DNA of 52,299 nucleotides, taken from positions 1 to 52,299 of the forward strand of contig JAKSYS010000442.1 of NCBI GenBank assembly GCA_022925895.1, in the 5' to 3' direction. Made by a program: the position numbers and the translations under genes. Positions 31,638 to 43,827 of this stretch are shown piece after piece. Positions within the stretch are counted from its first letter, which is position 1. Each line of letters opens with the position of its first letter. The notes below the pieces were generated by a model that ran no database searches, was not told the DNA's origin, and was given only the letters and a program-made list of their open reading frames with translations. The stretch comes from Fragilaria crotonensis (Eukaryota; Bacillariophyta; Fragilariophyceae; Fragilariales; Fragilariaceae).

Positions 31638-33248
31638 TGTTCATGGAATTTTGAAAGATGCGGGTTTGAATTAAAATAGGAAGGCGCTGTGCATGCATGA
31701 GCAGTGTTTGTACTACCTCGTGCATGTTATCCCAGTATTTAATCAGTGCGGCATTGTCATTAGGCGAGTTGTTGAATCGGGCCATTATTTGCTGCGGAAG
31801 TCGGATCGCACCTGTAACTTACTATAGGAACTTGGAAACCCTGTGTAGTGTATAGATTGTATGTTATGTTTGAGTATAAAATAGTATATATGTAATTCAC
31901 AATGCAAAATTGGGTTCCACGTAAACTCTCTATAGACAAACACCAAAACGAAGATCGTCAAAGCTAGGTGGTCGACGCTCATAGCGATAGAGCTTTGAGC
32001 TAGCTGATTAAGTTACGCTTGCAATAGCTCCTCGACCCGCAATCAGCCGAGATGCACTCATCTACCTGACATACCAATGTGAATTCAACAGAATCGTCAA
32101 TCAGACGAGCAGCGGCACTTGCTTGAAAGTACCTCGACTATCCCACTTCACAATCATCTAACTCAAGAGATTATTCTGGTATTGTTTCTTCTGGTTCTTT
32201 GGAAATTCTTTTTGGACAGCGTATCTGTCATGTGGCCATGAGTAACTCCTTGGTTGTCTTTCCCCCTTGCTTGACCAATGCTTGAAATGCAAGTTCGAAC
32301 CCTTACTCATGAATTTGTCTCCAACTACCACCCTCAACGTGGTCAACGTTAATCGGATGCAGTGTGGATCTAAAGGAGGAAATAGTTAAACACGTGGAAG
32401 GGGGGATTTCCTTTATGTTGCCCTCTCTTCTCTCTGGGTCTACTCTCGCTACTATGCACTCCGGAGTACTACCGGTGCACGGTGTAGCTACTCTCTCTCT
32501 GTTGAGATAAAGAGGGTGTTGGCAAATCTTATCCAGCCTAAAAAACGCAAGAGAGAATTGAGAGGGGGTCCCGTTTCAAAATTCCAGTGTACAAGTACTG
32601 TAGTGCTGGGCTCGGGGATGGCGTGTTCTTTATTAGGACTCAGAGTACTTGTACATTTACTCCTTCACAAATGTGCGGGTAGACACTATGACTCCATGAC
32701 CCAACACTTCCTGGTCGCAGATTCGCCAGAACGGCTGAGCTACGGTACATTTCGGTATGCTACTGAGAGAGTGTCATACTCTGAGTGCTGTGCAGCACTA
32801 CGGCCTATATTTCGATACAAATGTATTCGGATTAATTGTTTTGTCGAAATTGTTCCGAATTGTATGGTCATCGGTTCCCGTAAATGTTCGTGCGCATCAA
32901 CAATCAGCTTGCGACGTGGCAAGGAGGGGCAGTGCCATTAAAATCTCGTAGAACGCAGTTAATAGGACATTTTTAATCGGGATTTATCCAGTGTCGAAAT
33001 GGAAAGTTGTGTGATTATGCAGAATGTGATATGACAGGACGTCATCAGAGCATGTTTCATGGGCAGTGGATATCGATTAAATGTAAAATGTGGTCATCTG
33101 CGTGGACTTCGTTGCGTGTGCAGAAGTTGCTGATACGGGCGGGCTGGTTGAATTTTGATCTTCGTTCAACATGCAGAAACCTTTCACAACAAGCTGGAAA
33201 AGTTTTGGGCAACTGATCGAGCCGAAGTTATTCAGCGTCGCGGTGCCC
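31638..33248. other. Intergenic between the two tandem kinase genes
   Basis: No gene recognised. Some pyrimidine-rich tracts (32400-32510), short GTAC-core words (32590-32660) and scattered open frames without coding character. Confidence 0.45.
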
Positions 33249-36200
33249 ATGTCTTACAGTCAGCGATCGCAGAGCATGTCGAAGGTCCACAGATCACCCC
33301 ATATGCCGAAGCGAGAATCTCACTCCAAGAATGAATCGGAGACGACGAACCCGAGGTACAAAGAGTTCACATTTATGGCCCCTGACGATGCTGCGAGTCT
33401 TGTCTCCCGTCTCGAGAATCCCCGTTCCTTTCTCAATGCAGCGGCCGATACTGACAGGGTTAAACTTGTTGAGAAACTCTTCCACAAAGGTGCCGCGATT
33501 GCTGGATGGCCTTTCGATTCTTACGTTGAACCAGCTGGCCGACCAGCTCTGTCATGCGGTGTTGGTTGTCGATGCTGCCCATGATTCTGATCAGAATCCT
33601 CAGCGGCTTCATCGTTGGCTCGCTTTCGTTCAGTTGGTTGCGTCCTACATAATGGCCTTCAGACCTACCGTCATCTACGATGAAGTTAGCGGGCTGCACT
33701 TTCACATGGTTCGATGGGCTGAATTCACTGCCCTCGCCTTCCTCATGGCCTTTCTCACGGTAAACGTCGATGCGCCATTCAAGGGTCTTGGCTCGCATTC
33801 ACCGAAGGTGAACTTTGTTTTCCCGTCCATGATGGCTCTGAGCACCTCCGCTGGAATGATATTCCCATTTTGCCCCAACGAATACTTATGGTGGACTGTC
33901 ATGGCCATCTCTTGGTCTCTTTTCTTTACTATCTATGTTGTAACCTTCCAAAAGGTGGTCGACTACTTGGAATTGAAAGGGGAACTCAAGGCCGGCACCG
34001 CCAAGGCCAAAGCCAACGCTCAGCAAGCCGAGCGCCTTGAAATAACCAAGTCCAGCTTCAATTTATGCCTATCCATCAGCATATCATGGACTATGTTGGC
34101 TCTTATCTTCACATTTCTTGGTGTCGTCACCAAGCTCGCCAGAAAGGATAGTTGGGTCAGTAATCCGCATCTCCTCGTCGCAGTGACGTGCGTCTTCGAA
34201 GTCATATCCAAGATCTGGTACCTCGGCGCTCTCTTCGAAGCCTACCGCAAGGTCTTTGACGAGCAGGTCAGGGGGCGTCGCAGGCTGGAAGAACTTCGCA
34301 GCTTCATGTCCGCGGTGTGGCTGTCATCGTCAGATGTCATTGTTTTCTGCTCAAAGAACGGTGGTATTGTAAACGCCAAGGTCAGCCCAGCCTTCATCAA
34401 TACACTCGGAGGTTCTGCTGAGGCCCTCGGCTTAGACGCTGATGATCCGGCATCATTGATGCTTGAGATTGACGCCAGTCAAGATATGTTTTCAGTTAGT
34501 TGCATGGACCTCGATCAAGCCATCATACAAAGCGACATTTCCAGTGTTAATACCGACAGTCTGAACACGAGGACTTACCGGATCTCCAAGGCAGAGGACA
34601 TCAACGCCCCTGAAGTCAATCTCGCACGCATGGCGAAGCTTGCTCTTGACGCTGTTACTCTGGCTCCAACGTTGCTGGACAGTAGGATCAACCCCACCAA
34701 GTTCGTCGCTGAAGCGGGCAGGAAAGGGTTCGCTGCGGCTGAAATGTCTTGCGAGGTTCACATTTCACTTTTGGAAAGCAGGTCGTGCGTCTTGACTCTG
34801 CGCGATATCTCCGAACGTCTTCATCGCTTTCAAGTGGAGAAAAAGCTCGTTGAGGAAGTTACTTCCAGAAAAAAGGATGAGGAAGCCAATCGATTCACTC
34901 GCCATGAGGTGAAGAATGCTCTCCTGGCTGCCATGGGAATCCTTGACCACTTGAGGGATCTGATGCAGCGCAGTAATGTGTTACCCAAGAGAAACACGGA
35001 GGGTTTGGTTGTCGTCTCCGAAACTGCTTCGATGTCATTCTTGGACATCGGTGGAGATGACGACAGTGTGTCTCCTCAGACCAAGGAAGTCGAAGCTACG
35101 TTCAACGAGCTTGACGCCACTCTTAAGGACGTTATGGACACTATTTTGGACGAAGCGATGGCTCGCGAGGTAAGTCATTTGATGTTTTGCATTCGGGATT
35201 GCGCCGCCCTCCGACGGGTATCTCAATAAACACTATCTGTTCCTACAGATTATTTATGGGCATTATACCCCAAGGAAGGAACGCATCAACGTCCCTGATG
35301 TTCTCGCCTCGCTTCGGAGAGGAGCATCGCGCAGATTTCCATTGGATGTGGTTCCTTCTGGTCCTTTGTTCCCTGTCCTTGACATGGATCGTCAATTGCT
35401 GCGGTACATCTACCGAAATGCGATATCGAATGCCTGCAAGTTCGGTCGAAAAGATGGCGTTGTCAATACTCGCGTCAACTACGATAGTCACTTGCAACTG
35501 CTGACGATGCAAATCATTAACTTACCTGGAGTTGGCCATGAGAAGCTCTGCAAGCTTTCTGCCGCTGAAGCGGAAAAGATCTTTGAAAAGAACACTAAAC
35601 TCAAGGCCACGCAAGAAAGCGAAACGGATGGAGCCGCGTCCAATGATGACTCGACCGGCAATGGCGCGTGGATCATGAAGAAGGTACGAATGCGCTGCCT
35701 CGGGTTCACATCCTTATTTATCCGGTGTGACGATGACTTACAATTGTTTCTTTGTATCAGTGCGCGGAGGCCATGAACGGACGGCTGGATATCAAGTTTG
35801 AGAAGACGAGAACGGTATTTTCGTTCTCATGTGCATGTTCTCCAGTGTTTATGCCAGAACGGCAAACACTGCATCAACGGCCTGTCGGCTCCGTCAACAT
35901 GTCAACCTCCGAAGAATTTGTCATTCCCGATGGCACGTGGGGCGTTGTGATTGACGACTCAAGAATCCAAAGGAAGGTTTTGGGCACATTCATGCAGCTT
36001 ATTGGAATTGATAGAGCTAGGTACGTGCGGTGATCACTAATACATGTCTTCCTCATGTTTTGAAATGATGCGACTCATATGGTGTTTCATTCCCTCTGTT
36101 GCGAAAAACTACAGGCAAGTCGTCCTTGGAGCTTCGAAGGACGAGATTCATGGCTTTGGCAAGGAGGTTCAAAGGCTGCTGAAGGAAAATCCGAATGATA

Positions 36201-36780
36201 AATTCATTTTGATCGTCGATGAGAATCTTGACATTGTGGATGGAGGAACTCGTCACGAAACGGTATCTGGTTCCATTTCGGTTCAAAACCTGCTGTCAGA
36301 ACTTGACCAAAATTCGAAGTCTCGTGTCTTGGCGTTGATTCGCAGTGCCAACGACTCGGACATGGACATTCAGGTGTACAAGAAGAGAGCTCATGGACAT
36401 TTGCGAAAGGAACCGCTCCAAAAGACTGGTAATCTCGAATTGATCAAGCCATGGTGGATCGAACGTTTTGGGGTGGAAGTCCCATGATGGATGATTCTAG
36501 TTTCAACAATTCGTTGGAATTCGGAGTGGCCGATGACGTTCGCGAATCGCTTAGCGTTATCAGCGCCCTCGCCGTCGTGGCGAGCGATGCTCGTTGGCAG
36601 GCCATTCGTGAGAAATTGCACGGCCTCAAGGGCGATTTAAAGGCAACTATGCCAATGGCCACTGTGGGCTCGATCGTTGCCGAGCTGGATCGACTCATGG
36701 GCCAAGAAAAGGTACCGCGGGATTTCAGCAACAAGTGGCTCCGTCTCGAAAGTGAGATAGAGTGCATTCTTGCCGTGTGA
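33249..36780 (+). CDS. Hybrid sensor kinase 2: tandem paralogue with damaged N-terminal helices
   Basis: The domain order equals that of the gene at 28081-31637. From helix 3 on, the two are closely similar at protein level. Helix 4 has R-W-A-E-F (Arg codon 33712) and helix 8 E-V-I-S-K (Lys codon 34210). The PAS end is LTLRDISERLHRF, the H-box His codon 34903, the N-box IYRNAISNACKFG, then STGNGAWIMKK. The receiver has VIDDS and VDENLD, and the HPt KLHGLKGD (His codon 36619). Introns are 35170-35248, 35684-35760 and 36021-36114, all GT-AG. The first helix and part of the second are cut down relative to copy 1 (33500-33610), with a frame change, and a shift at the TTTTGGGG run near 36470 separates the HPt. 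Either this copy is degenerating or the N-terminus is mis-assembled. In copy 2 the helix-4 Trp after Glu is Phe. Confidence 0.7.
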
Positions 36781-37160
36781 AAGTATTTGGGTAAGTAAAG
36801 TACAATTCTGTTACATGATAAATAGTTATGAACCATTGAAAGCTGTCAATATCTCGTGATAGTCCTAAACCCACCCGGGCTGTAGCTTGCCTCAGAATAG
36901 GAAATGCATTCTCCAGCTCGGTAAACGCACCAGGGACCGCATCTTGAGGATGATAGGTTGGGATAGAATTCTATGCATGGACTCAGATCGAGGAACAATT
37001 CACTGAGTCATGTGAAAAGGCTGAACAATATTAAATTTGATTAAGGGCTGCTGTGTGTTTAAGCCTATGATCTCCCTATTCTATATGCATTCAAAATATA
37101 TTTTCTTCAATAAAAAGTATGCACCGAGATCCGAATCTGGTTTGGGTTTCTCGCTCATTC
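36781..37160. other. Short intergenic between convergent genes
   Basis: Holds the 3' ends of the plus-strand kinase and the minus-strand Cys-rich gene. Nothing further seen. Confidence 0.5.
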
Positions 37161-38319
37161 CTACTGTCCACTCTCCACCACTCCTTCGTCCTCCTCCTCC
37201 TCATAGTTGACCTCTTCGGCAATCTCAGAAGTCTCGTCTTCATAGGAAACTCTACCTTCAGAAATTTCAGGAGCCTCCTCGTCGTAGGCAGCTTCAGCAC
37301 CATAAATATCAGGAGCCTCCTCTTCAAAAATTTCTTCGGCGTCGTCATCCTCATCAGCGGGATCTCCAGTTTCTTCGTTGGTATCTCCAGTTGTCTCTCC
37401 AGTTTCGTCCTCTTCTCCAAAATCATAACCGTCTTCGCTACTAATGGCGAGACCAGGTTCACCTCCCATCATGCTCATTGGACTGGAGATTCCCATCTGA
37501 CCCATCTGATCCACGATATAGTCAAGAACCGACTTTTGAAGTATCCGTCACACACACGTCAATCATGCCAAAGAGGTTGGCAATGACACATGGGTTACCC
37601 TGAGCATCCATTGTTTCGGAGCAGACTCCAGCGGATGTTGTAAAATCGTAGTCATCTCCTATAGTGCCATCGGTCATGCAGTGCATGTCCGCAATAGCAC
37701 CAACCTCCTTTGGCGCTTCTGGAGAGCAGTCCACGACGGAGGACAGCATGTCCGTGGCAGCATCAAGTTCCTTGGCTTCACTCACAAAGGCTTCCGAGAA
37801 GCATGATGCAAAGTAGGGTTCGTTGACGGTGACACACCAGTTACAGGCCGTTCCATCGGCGGTTACGGATGGTCGAGACATGCGTCGGAAGTGTCACCCT
37901 TGGTGACGCAGGACTTGAGTCGTCGAAAAGGTTTCGTCTTCGTCCGAAAGGGTCTTGATGCCGCAATGAAGGTGAGGAATTTCAGCAGAATTGACGATAT
38001 CGGCAATATCGCTTCCAACACATCCTCCAAAATCACCACCCATAGCACACCAGACACAGTTCAAGCCGTTAGAGTCGACGGCTGCAGAACAGGAGTCGAA
38101 ATCCGTCGCCATGGACAGCACACAAGACATGTCTGGAGAATCCATACCACTTCCAAATGGCGAGATATTGCTTGTGGTGGTGCTGCTGCTGGACATTCCA
38201 GCGATAGAATTGCTAAGGAAGATGGGGGCATTGGATTCCAGGTATCGACGAATGGAAGTACGAGCGGAAGCCGACGCTAGGAGGAGCGGCAAGAGGAGAG
38301 AAAGGCGATGCATCATCAT
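37161..38319 (-). CDS. Secreted Cys-rich protein with acidic C-terminal tail
   Basis: The ATG at 38319 opens a signal peptide (MMMHRLSLLLPLLLASASA). Two related Cys modules follow: one with SCVLSMATDFDSC and CVWCAMGGDFGGCVGSDIAD, and one with SCVTKGDTSDACLDHP and CNWCVTVNEPYFASCFSEAF. A tail of about 100 residues is more than one-third Glu/Asp. Coding changes frame near 37920 (after LSDEDETF) and near 37535 (after CVTDTSK, an AAAA run). Both joins read smoothly into the next frame (for instance into SCVTKGDTSD and LDYIVDQMGQMG), so I treat it as one gene of about 385 codons. A secreted or vacuolar calcium-binding role would fit the acid tail, but this is a guess. No family recognised. Confidence 0.6.
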
Positions 38320-39379
38320 GGCGTATCAAGTGTCAGAAATAAGAACAACGAAACAGGTTGTGAACGTGTGCGTAGCATCCGCACGAGGAATGTAGTACTA
38401 CTAGTACCTGGTACTTGAATCGATCGCAAATTTAGACTACTATCAACTCAAGTCGTGTTCTCACTTCGCACTGTCACATCGTACGGACGACGTAGTACAA
38501 CTAACTTCGTACACTTTGCAAATGTAGCGCTGAAAGCCGGAATATCGTTGTGGACCTGTACCACGCCGAGTAGAATTTAACACAAGCACGTCTCGATCTT
38601 GTCGACCGAACGGCTTTCTGCGCGAAATAAAGATGTCCGCATGCCTTGGTACTGTACCTGGTATATCCGAAATCGAGTCACGCTCCTCTCTAGTTGTAGT
38701 AGACCTTGTACAAATGCATATGGAAGCACAGAATCGACACGATTGTGCGGCTTGGACATGACTTTGAATTCCGAAGTGTCCGGCAGAGAAAGACAGTACC
38801 AGGTAAGACGTACTAGTATGTATGAGCATTACGTCCCCACTACATCATTGTACCAGGTATGGTACTAAAAAAAATGCGGTGATAGATACGTCTCTATCCT
38901 ACGTCGTATTGTCGTATAGCCATTATATAGGCTAAAGAGAGATGTACGGTTGGCTGCGTAATAATCATGTTTGTTTAGTTCTCGTGCTTTCATCCGCGAC
39001 AGATCAAATTCTGTTCTCTCGTCCAGGATGTCCGCACCACAGACAGGCGAGGACCTCTCGACTCCCGCCTCCCGCCTCCCGCCGGGCCTCTTTATTTTCA
39101 GGTAAATCCGAATATAACGAAAACAGCTAAATTCGGAAGTAGTTGTTTCTCGCCTTTAAGTATCTTAAAATGCTATGTTCTTTCTTTCCGTTAATGAACT
39201 TATAATTATGTATACAGACCCTCCAAGGTTTTGGATTGTTTGCAATGTAGAATTGCTTCAAGGAGAGTCTGTTAATGACTTGAGTGTGGATCCTTGGTCC
39301 AGTTGGTGAGGACAAGTCAGATTCCACTGAGCTTGTCCCCGGCATCACAGAAGCAAGGCCCCCACAAAATTCTTTCAGG
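38320..39379. other. Intergenic, no gene recognised
   Basis: GTAC-core palindromes near 38390-38415 and 38640-38870. A CTCCCGCC repeat (CGACTCCCGCCTCCCGCCTCCCGCC) at about 39058-39085 is a short minisatellite. Confidence 0.45.
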
Positions 39380-41690
39380 ATAATCAAAATCCTTTCCCCA
39401 ATGGGCTCCAGCTAGTAGTATCTTTGAAGGGCTGGACTTTACTTGCTGAGTGATTTGCATCCAATCGTAGCTTCATTCCTTCATCTTCCTCAGAAACCTT
39501 TTCAAGGAGGCAATTCCTTTGCTGTTGCAATATTGCTGAGAATGGACGTGGTAACATAGAACACAGATCAACGGGTACTAGAATAGGGGATCTCATTGAC
39601 CACCCGCCCAGCAGAAGCATCATCATCCTCAACTAGTAGCTACACATTGCTCAGCCACAATCTTTGACACACCATCAACAACGGTGAGGGCAAACGTTGA
39701 CACAGCTTTTAGAACACCAAGGTATGGACTGCCAGTTGCAATACCACCGTCCTCCTTCAGTTTATCAAGCTCTGTCTGTACCATCATTCCAGCCTTCTCT
39801 ATGGCCTCAGCTGTCTTGATGCGAGTAACATAGTAGGAGTTATAAAAAGAACTCGCTAACAAGTGCTTGTTCTTCTACTGTTGGTGGAAAGACGAGCATG
39901 ACCTTCAGCAGCCATGGGCCCTTCAACATTGGTCCGCGCTTGATTATCATAAAGACGAAGTCTGGACAGTTGCAATTTTTGCTCACACTCAAGAGTATTC
40001 ATACCTTGAATTTTACAAACGTTGTTTCAACACGTTGCACCAGTGGGTAAATAATGATGGCAACAACAATCCACCAATCAATGGATGGGTGCATGCAGCA
40101 GGTTTTTTCATTGAAGTGCTGGAGCAATCGCAATCACTCGTCAATTAACCACTTCAATAGCTTCCCCATCGAGAGTCACTGTGTTGACACAAACACAGGA
40201 CACGACGGTGATTTCATGTCACCAATCAAGTTCTGCTTCTTGTTGCACAATCTATTGAATGCTCGCTTCATTACAAGATCAAGTTGGTGTGCCCCACACC
40301 AGATTCAAAACACTCGTGAATGGCATTCATTTGACAAACGAGTGCATGTACCTGATGAAAACCGTCGTGGTTGACGCACCATCTGTTGCAATCCCAACAA
40401 GCTGATGCCTCCAATTGGACGAGGACATCAAAACAGAAACCACTAGATTGGCCTGATACTCACTAGCAGCAGTGTGTGCTCACGCATAGGGATAGCCAAT
40501 AAGTGCAGATTCTGAATGTCACCTTTGAATCAACATTGCATACGGATGTCAAGGTACAACAATCCTGCAATGTTCCCAGCATCAAGCCCAATGGAGAACG
40601 CCCATACCTTCTAGAACAGCTCCTTTAGATACTGAAGATTGATAGCACACACAATACGACAAAGCTGCGCAACTTTGCCATCGGAGACTGACTTTTTGAT
40701 GTTGTTGAAGCACATTGTCATCAAAACGCCTATAGCCAGCCTTGTATACTGATGGGAATCTCAACATATTTCTCATACCTGCCAACAGCACAGATTTTAG
40801 CCCTTTTTGATTGTCTTTGATTGTTGGTGCGCTCCACAGCAAGATTGCAGGTATGCCAAAAAACTTACAATTGTCATTGAAAGTCAGGTAACAATTTCAC
40901 CAATTGTGAGGACGACATCAACCTGTTCTGCTCTGAGTGCCATGATGTTGTTTCCTAACATGAACAGCAGAGGCAGAGCATCATGGTAGAGCATGATGTG
41001 TTCATTGCAGACAGCATGTAGTAGTAGTACAGCATGTACTACACTAGGTGCTCATCAAGCAAAGTGACAACATGTTGTCTGCTGCTGGAGTAGCGCGTGT
41101 CCTGCATCATCCCAGAGCGAGCAAAACAAGGGTCAGATCACAACAACATCTTGAGGGAGATGCTGTAAAGGATAACTTCACTTTCACCAGCACATGCATG
41201 GCTTTGTTGCGCACCATGTTGTTCAACCGTGTGGTCTAGCTACTAGTAGCAAAAAATAATGTGAAAAAGATTCACATTATGGGGGCTTGATTTAGTGATC
41301 TTTCTGGCTGAACCAGAAACCCATGGACCATCCTCATCAATGAATTTTTCTTGTTGTTAATATAATTTCTGGGAGGTTGGTGAAGGTCTCAACAAACAAG
41401 TCATTATCCAACCTTGAGCAACCATGTCATGGCAAGCTTTTGCCATCATGCTAGCTTCTTCACACCCAAGCAAGTTACAAGAAGGGTCACCACACATTGT
41501 TGGGTCTGCTGGTGTTGGTACAATCACATTCCTGTTATTGTCAAACACAACAGGCAGGACCACAACACTCTGCGACCCAATTCTGTTCCTCTTTGTGTAC
41601 GGATTGTAACTCAATACCGCAGGATCATTCAAAATTTATTTTAAGGGTCATCATACCTGCATTTGTTGCATGGATAGCATCAAAGGTTTG
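39380..41690 (-). mobile_element. Decayed hAT-like DNA transposon (transposase relic)
   Basis: No frame is long, but pieces on the minus strand read in order like a hAT-type transposase. Around 41630-41360 is a variable N-terminal part. Around 40600-40535 is SIGLDAGNIAGLLYLDIRM, and around 40440-40330 NWRHQLVGIATDGASTT, where TDGA is a catalytic-core motif. LNLVWGTP follows, where H-Q-L-D is usual, then a helical C-terminal part around 39860-39630. Stops and shifts occur every 50-100 codons, so this copy is dead. I could not find TIRs or a target duplication, so the limits are approximate. Superfamily assignment rests on motif memory. Confidence 0.5.
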
Positions 41691-42624
41691 AGTTGCAATT
41701 TTGATGACGTTGTTGCTCAGTTGCTTGTGATGGACTGTGGTCTCACCAGCAGCAGCCTAAAATGATCTCTTGAATTCTGTTGAGCTCACTTGATAGAAGA
41801 ACCACGTAGTCTTTAGTTGGCCACAATGAATGTCTGGGACCAAAGCATCCGCAACAACCACCTTGCTTGTGCACAAACCCTCATTTCACGGTACGCACTG
41901 CCATTGAGACAGTGATACTTGACAACAGCCAGAGGTCATTACACCTCTCCCATCCACCTATGTTGCAATAGCATTGCAATCATAACCATCATCTTGCTGC
42001 TCCTTGACTCAATTGGGAAAGATATCAATGAGCTGTGAATGATGCGATGTCATGGTCAAGAATTCCCGAAATAACCGAAAATTTCAGCCCCAGAATTTTT
42101 TATGACACAATTCTTACAAACACCATTGAGCAATCCCATATTTAAGCCATGCTGCAACCTGTTTCTGTTCCAAGGAGACTGGCGAGGTTGGAAATCCAAC
42201 TGACATTGTCCTAGGTAAGGAGAAGCAAATTGGAGGTTGGCAAACACGGGGTAAATAAACCCCGTCAGCCTACGTAAAAGAAATCATAGCAGTATTGGTA
42301 AGTACGTGGCACTAATACGCCACTGTACAGTACACAGTACACTCTACCGAAGGAGTACATCAGTTGTTACTACTGGTACATAGGGTATACTGGACTACGG
42401 GTAGCTCTACTACTAGGAGTACGAAAACGTTACCACTCAATTTAGTACTCCAGTACTACTCTAGAGTGGAGTTTTCACTCTATCATATCCTACTAATGTT
42501 GTTCTTGTTGTTGCTTCTGTATGAATTACTAAATAACAACGCTACGTGAGAGAGGGAGAGCGAGAGGAGCCAGATATCTATTTCATTTCCATTGGTCAAG
42601 TAAGATCGATTTTGCTTCATTTTT
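41691..42624. other. Intergenic; 3' flank of the aldolase gene
   Basis: No gene seen. A CGGGG-TAAATAAA-CCCCG hairpin lies at 42247-42264, and a GTAC-rich tract (TACAGTACACAGTACACTC and similar) at 42300-42470. Confidence 0.45.
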
Positions 42625-43827
42625 TTAGTTGAGAACATTGACACAGTTCAAGTCCTCTGCTGCCTGGACCAAACGTGCGGCCATGGCCTCTTCACCCGCA
42701 CGAAGGGCCATGCGAGGGTCGTAGTACTTCTTGTTAGGCTTCTCTGGACCATCGGGGTTGCCGATCTGGCCCTGGAGGTAGTCGTGGTACTTGGCTTCAT
42801 AAGCGCGAATGCCGTCCCAGAATGCCCACTGGGTGTCGGTATCAATGTTCATCTTGACGACACCGGCCTCGATGGCGTACTGAATATCTTCTCTGGAGGA
42901 ACCCGATCCACCGTGGAAGACGAAGAGCATGGGCTTGGTGTCGTCGGTGCCGAGCTTCTCTTGGATGTACTTCTGGGTGTTGTGGAGGATTTCTGGCTTC
43001 AATTCCACGTTACCAGGGGCGTAAACTCCGTGGACATTTCCGAAAGACGCAGCGCAAGTAAATGCGGCGTTTGGAACCTGGGAAAGCTGCTCGTAGGAGT
43101 ACCAGACTTCCTCGGGTTGGGTGTAGAGACGGGATGAGTCAACATCGGAGTTGTCGACACCATCTTCCTCACCTCCGGTGACACCGAGTTCGAACTCGAG
43201 GAGGCAATCAATCTTGGCCATGCGCTCAAGGTACTTCTTGCAGATGGCAATGTTCTCTTCGAGTGGTTCCTCGGACAAGTCAAGCATGTGGGAGGAGAAA
43301 AGAGGCTCACCGAATTGTGCGAAGTGTTCCTCGTTGGCTTCAATGAGGCCATCGAACCATTGCAACCAAGACTTTTGGCAGTGATCAGTGTGGAGGATCA
43401 CAGGAACGCCGTAAAGGGCAGCAACCTCACGGACGTGCTTGGCTCCAGCGATGCACCCAGCAATGGAAGCAACATCATCAGTGTTGTCGACAGTCTTACC
43501 GGCGATGAACTGTCCACCTCCCTTGGAGAAGGTGACCATGATTGGTCCACCGTACTTGGCAGCGGCCTCCATACAGGCATTGATGGAGTTGGTTCCAACA
43601 ATGTTGACTCCAGGGATGGCGAACTTCTCCTTCTTGGCGTGTTGAAGGAGATCGACAAGTGCCTTTCCAGTCACAACACCAGGCTTAACCGATGCTGGGA
43701 GCTTGGTAAAGGTAACTTCCTTGACGGCGCTCATGTCAAGAGCCGTGGTGCGAACACCGTTGATGCTAGCACCTGGGGCGAACGCACCAGTTGAAGCGAT
43801 GAGAAGAGCGGCGATGCAGAACTTCAT
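42625..43827 (-). CDS. Class II fructose-bisphosphate aldolase, plastid-targeted
   Basis: Condenses dihydroxyacetone phosphate and glyceraldehyde-3-phosphate to fructose-1,6-bisphosphate (Calvin cycle and gluconeogenesis; reversible). The ATG at 43827 is chosen over the upstream 43956 because MKFCIAALLIASTGAFAP is a diatom bipartite presequence: signal peptide, then the AFAP-type motif with Phe at the transit-peptide start. The mature enzyme is the zinc-dependent class IIA type: VILHTDHCQKSWLQW holds the catalytic Asp and first zinc His; LLEFELGVTGGEEDG and VFHGGSGSS are family blocks for zinc and phosphate binding; VVKMNIDTDTQWAFWDG is close to the C-terminus. It is intact, with no introns or frame breaks over 400 codons. 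The gene runs towards the decayed transposon. Confidence 0.93.
   Translation of the reverse strand: MKFCIAALLIASTGAFAPGASINGVRTTALDMSAVKEVTFTKLPASVKPGVVTGKALVDLLQHAKKEKFAIPGVNIVGTNSINACMEAAAKYGGPIMVTFSKGGGQFIAGKTVDNTDDVASIAGCIAGAKHVREVAALYGVPVILHTDHCQKSWLQWFDGLIEANEEHFAQFGEPLFSSHMLDLSEEPLEENIAICKKYLERMAKIDCLLEFELGVTGGEEDGVDNSDVDSSRLYTQPEEVWYSYEQLSQVPNAAFTCAASFGNVHGVYAPGNVELKPEILHNTQKYIQEKLGTDDTKPMLFVFHGGSGSSREDIQYAIEAGVVKMNIDTDTQWAFWDGIRAYEAKYHDYLQGQIGNPDGPEKPNKKYYDPRMALRAGEEAMAARLVQAAEDLNCVNVLN

Noticed and set aside
36900..37500. Lysine/arginine-rich minus-strand frame at 37091-37462
   Set aside because: Out-of-frame reading of the Glu-rich tail of the Cys-rich protein; the acidic frame is in line with the rest of the gene.
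42784..43794. Plus-strand open frames opposite the aldolase
   Set aside because: Complement-strand shadows of a strongly biased, intact gene.
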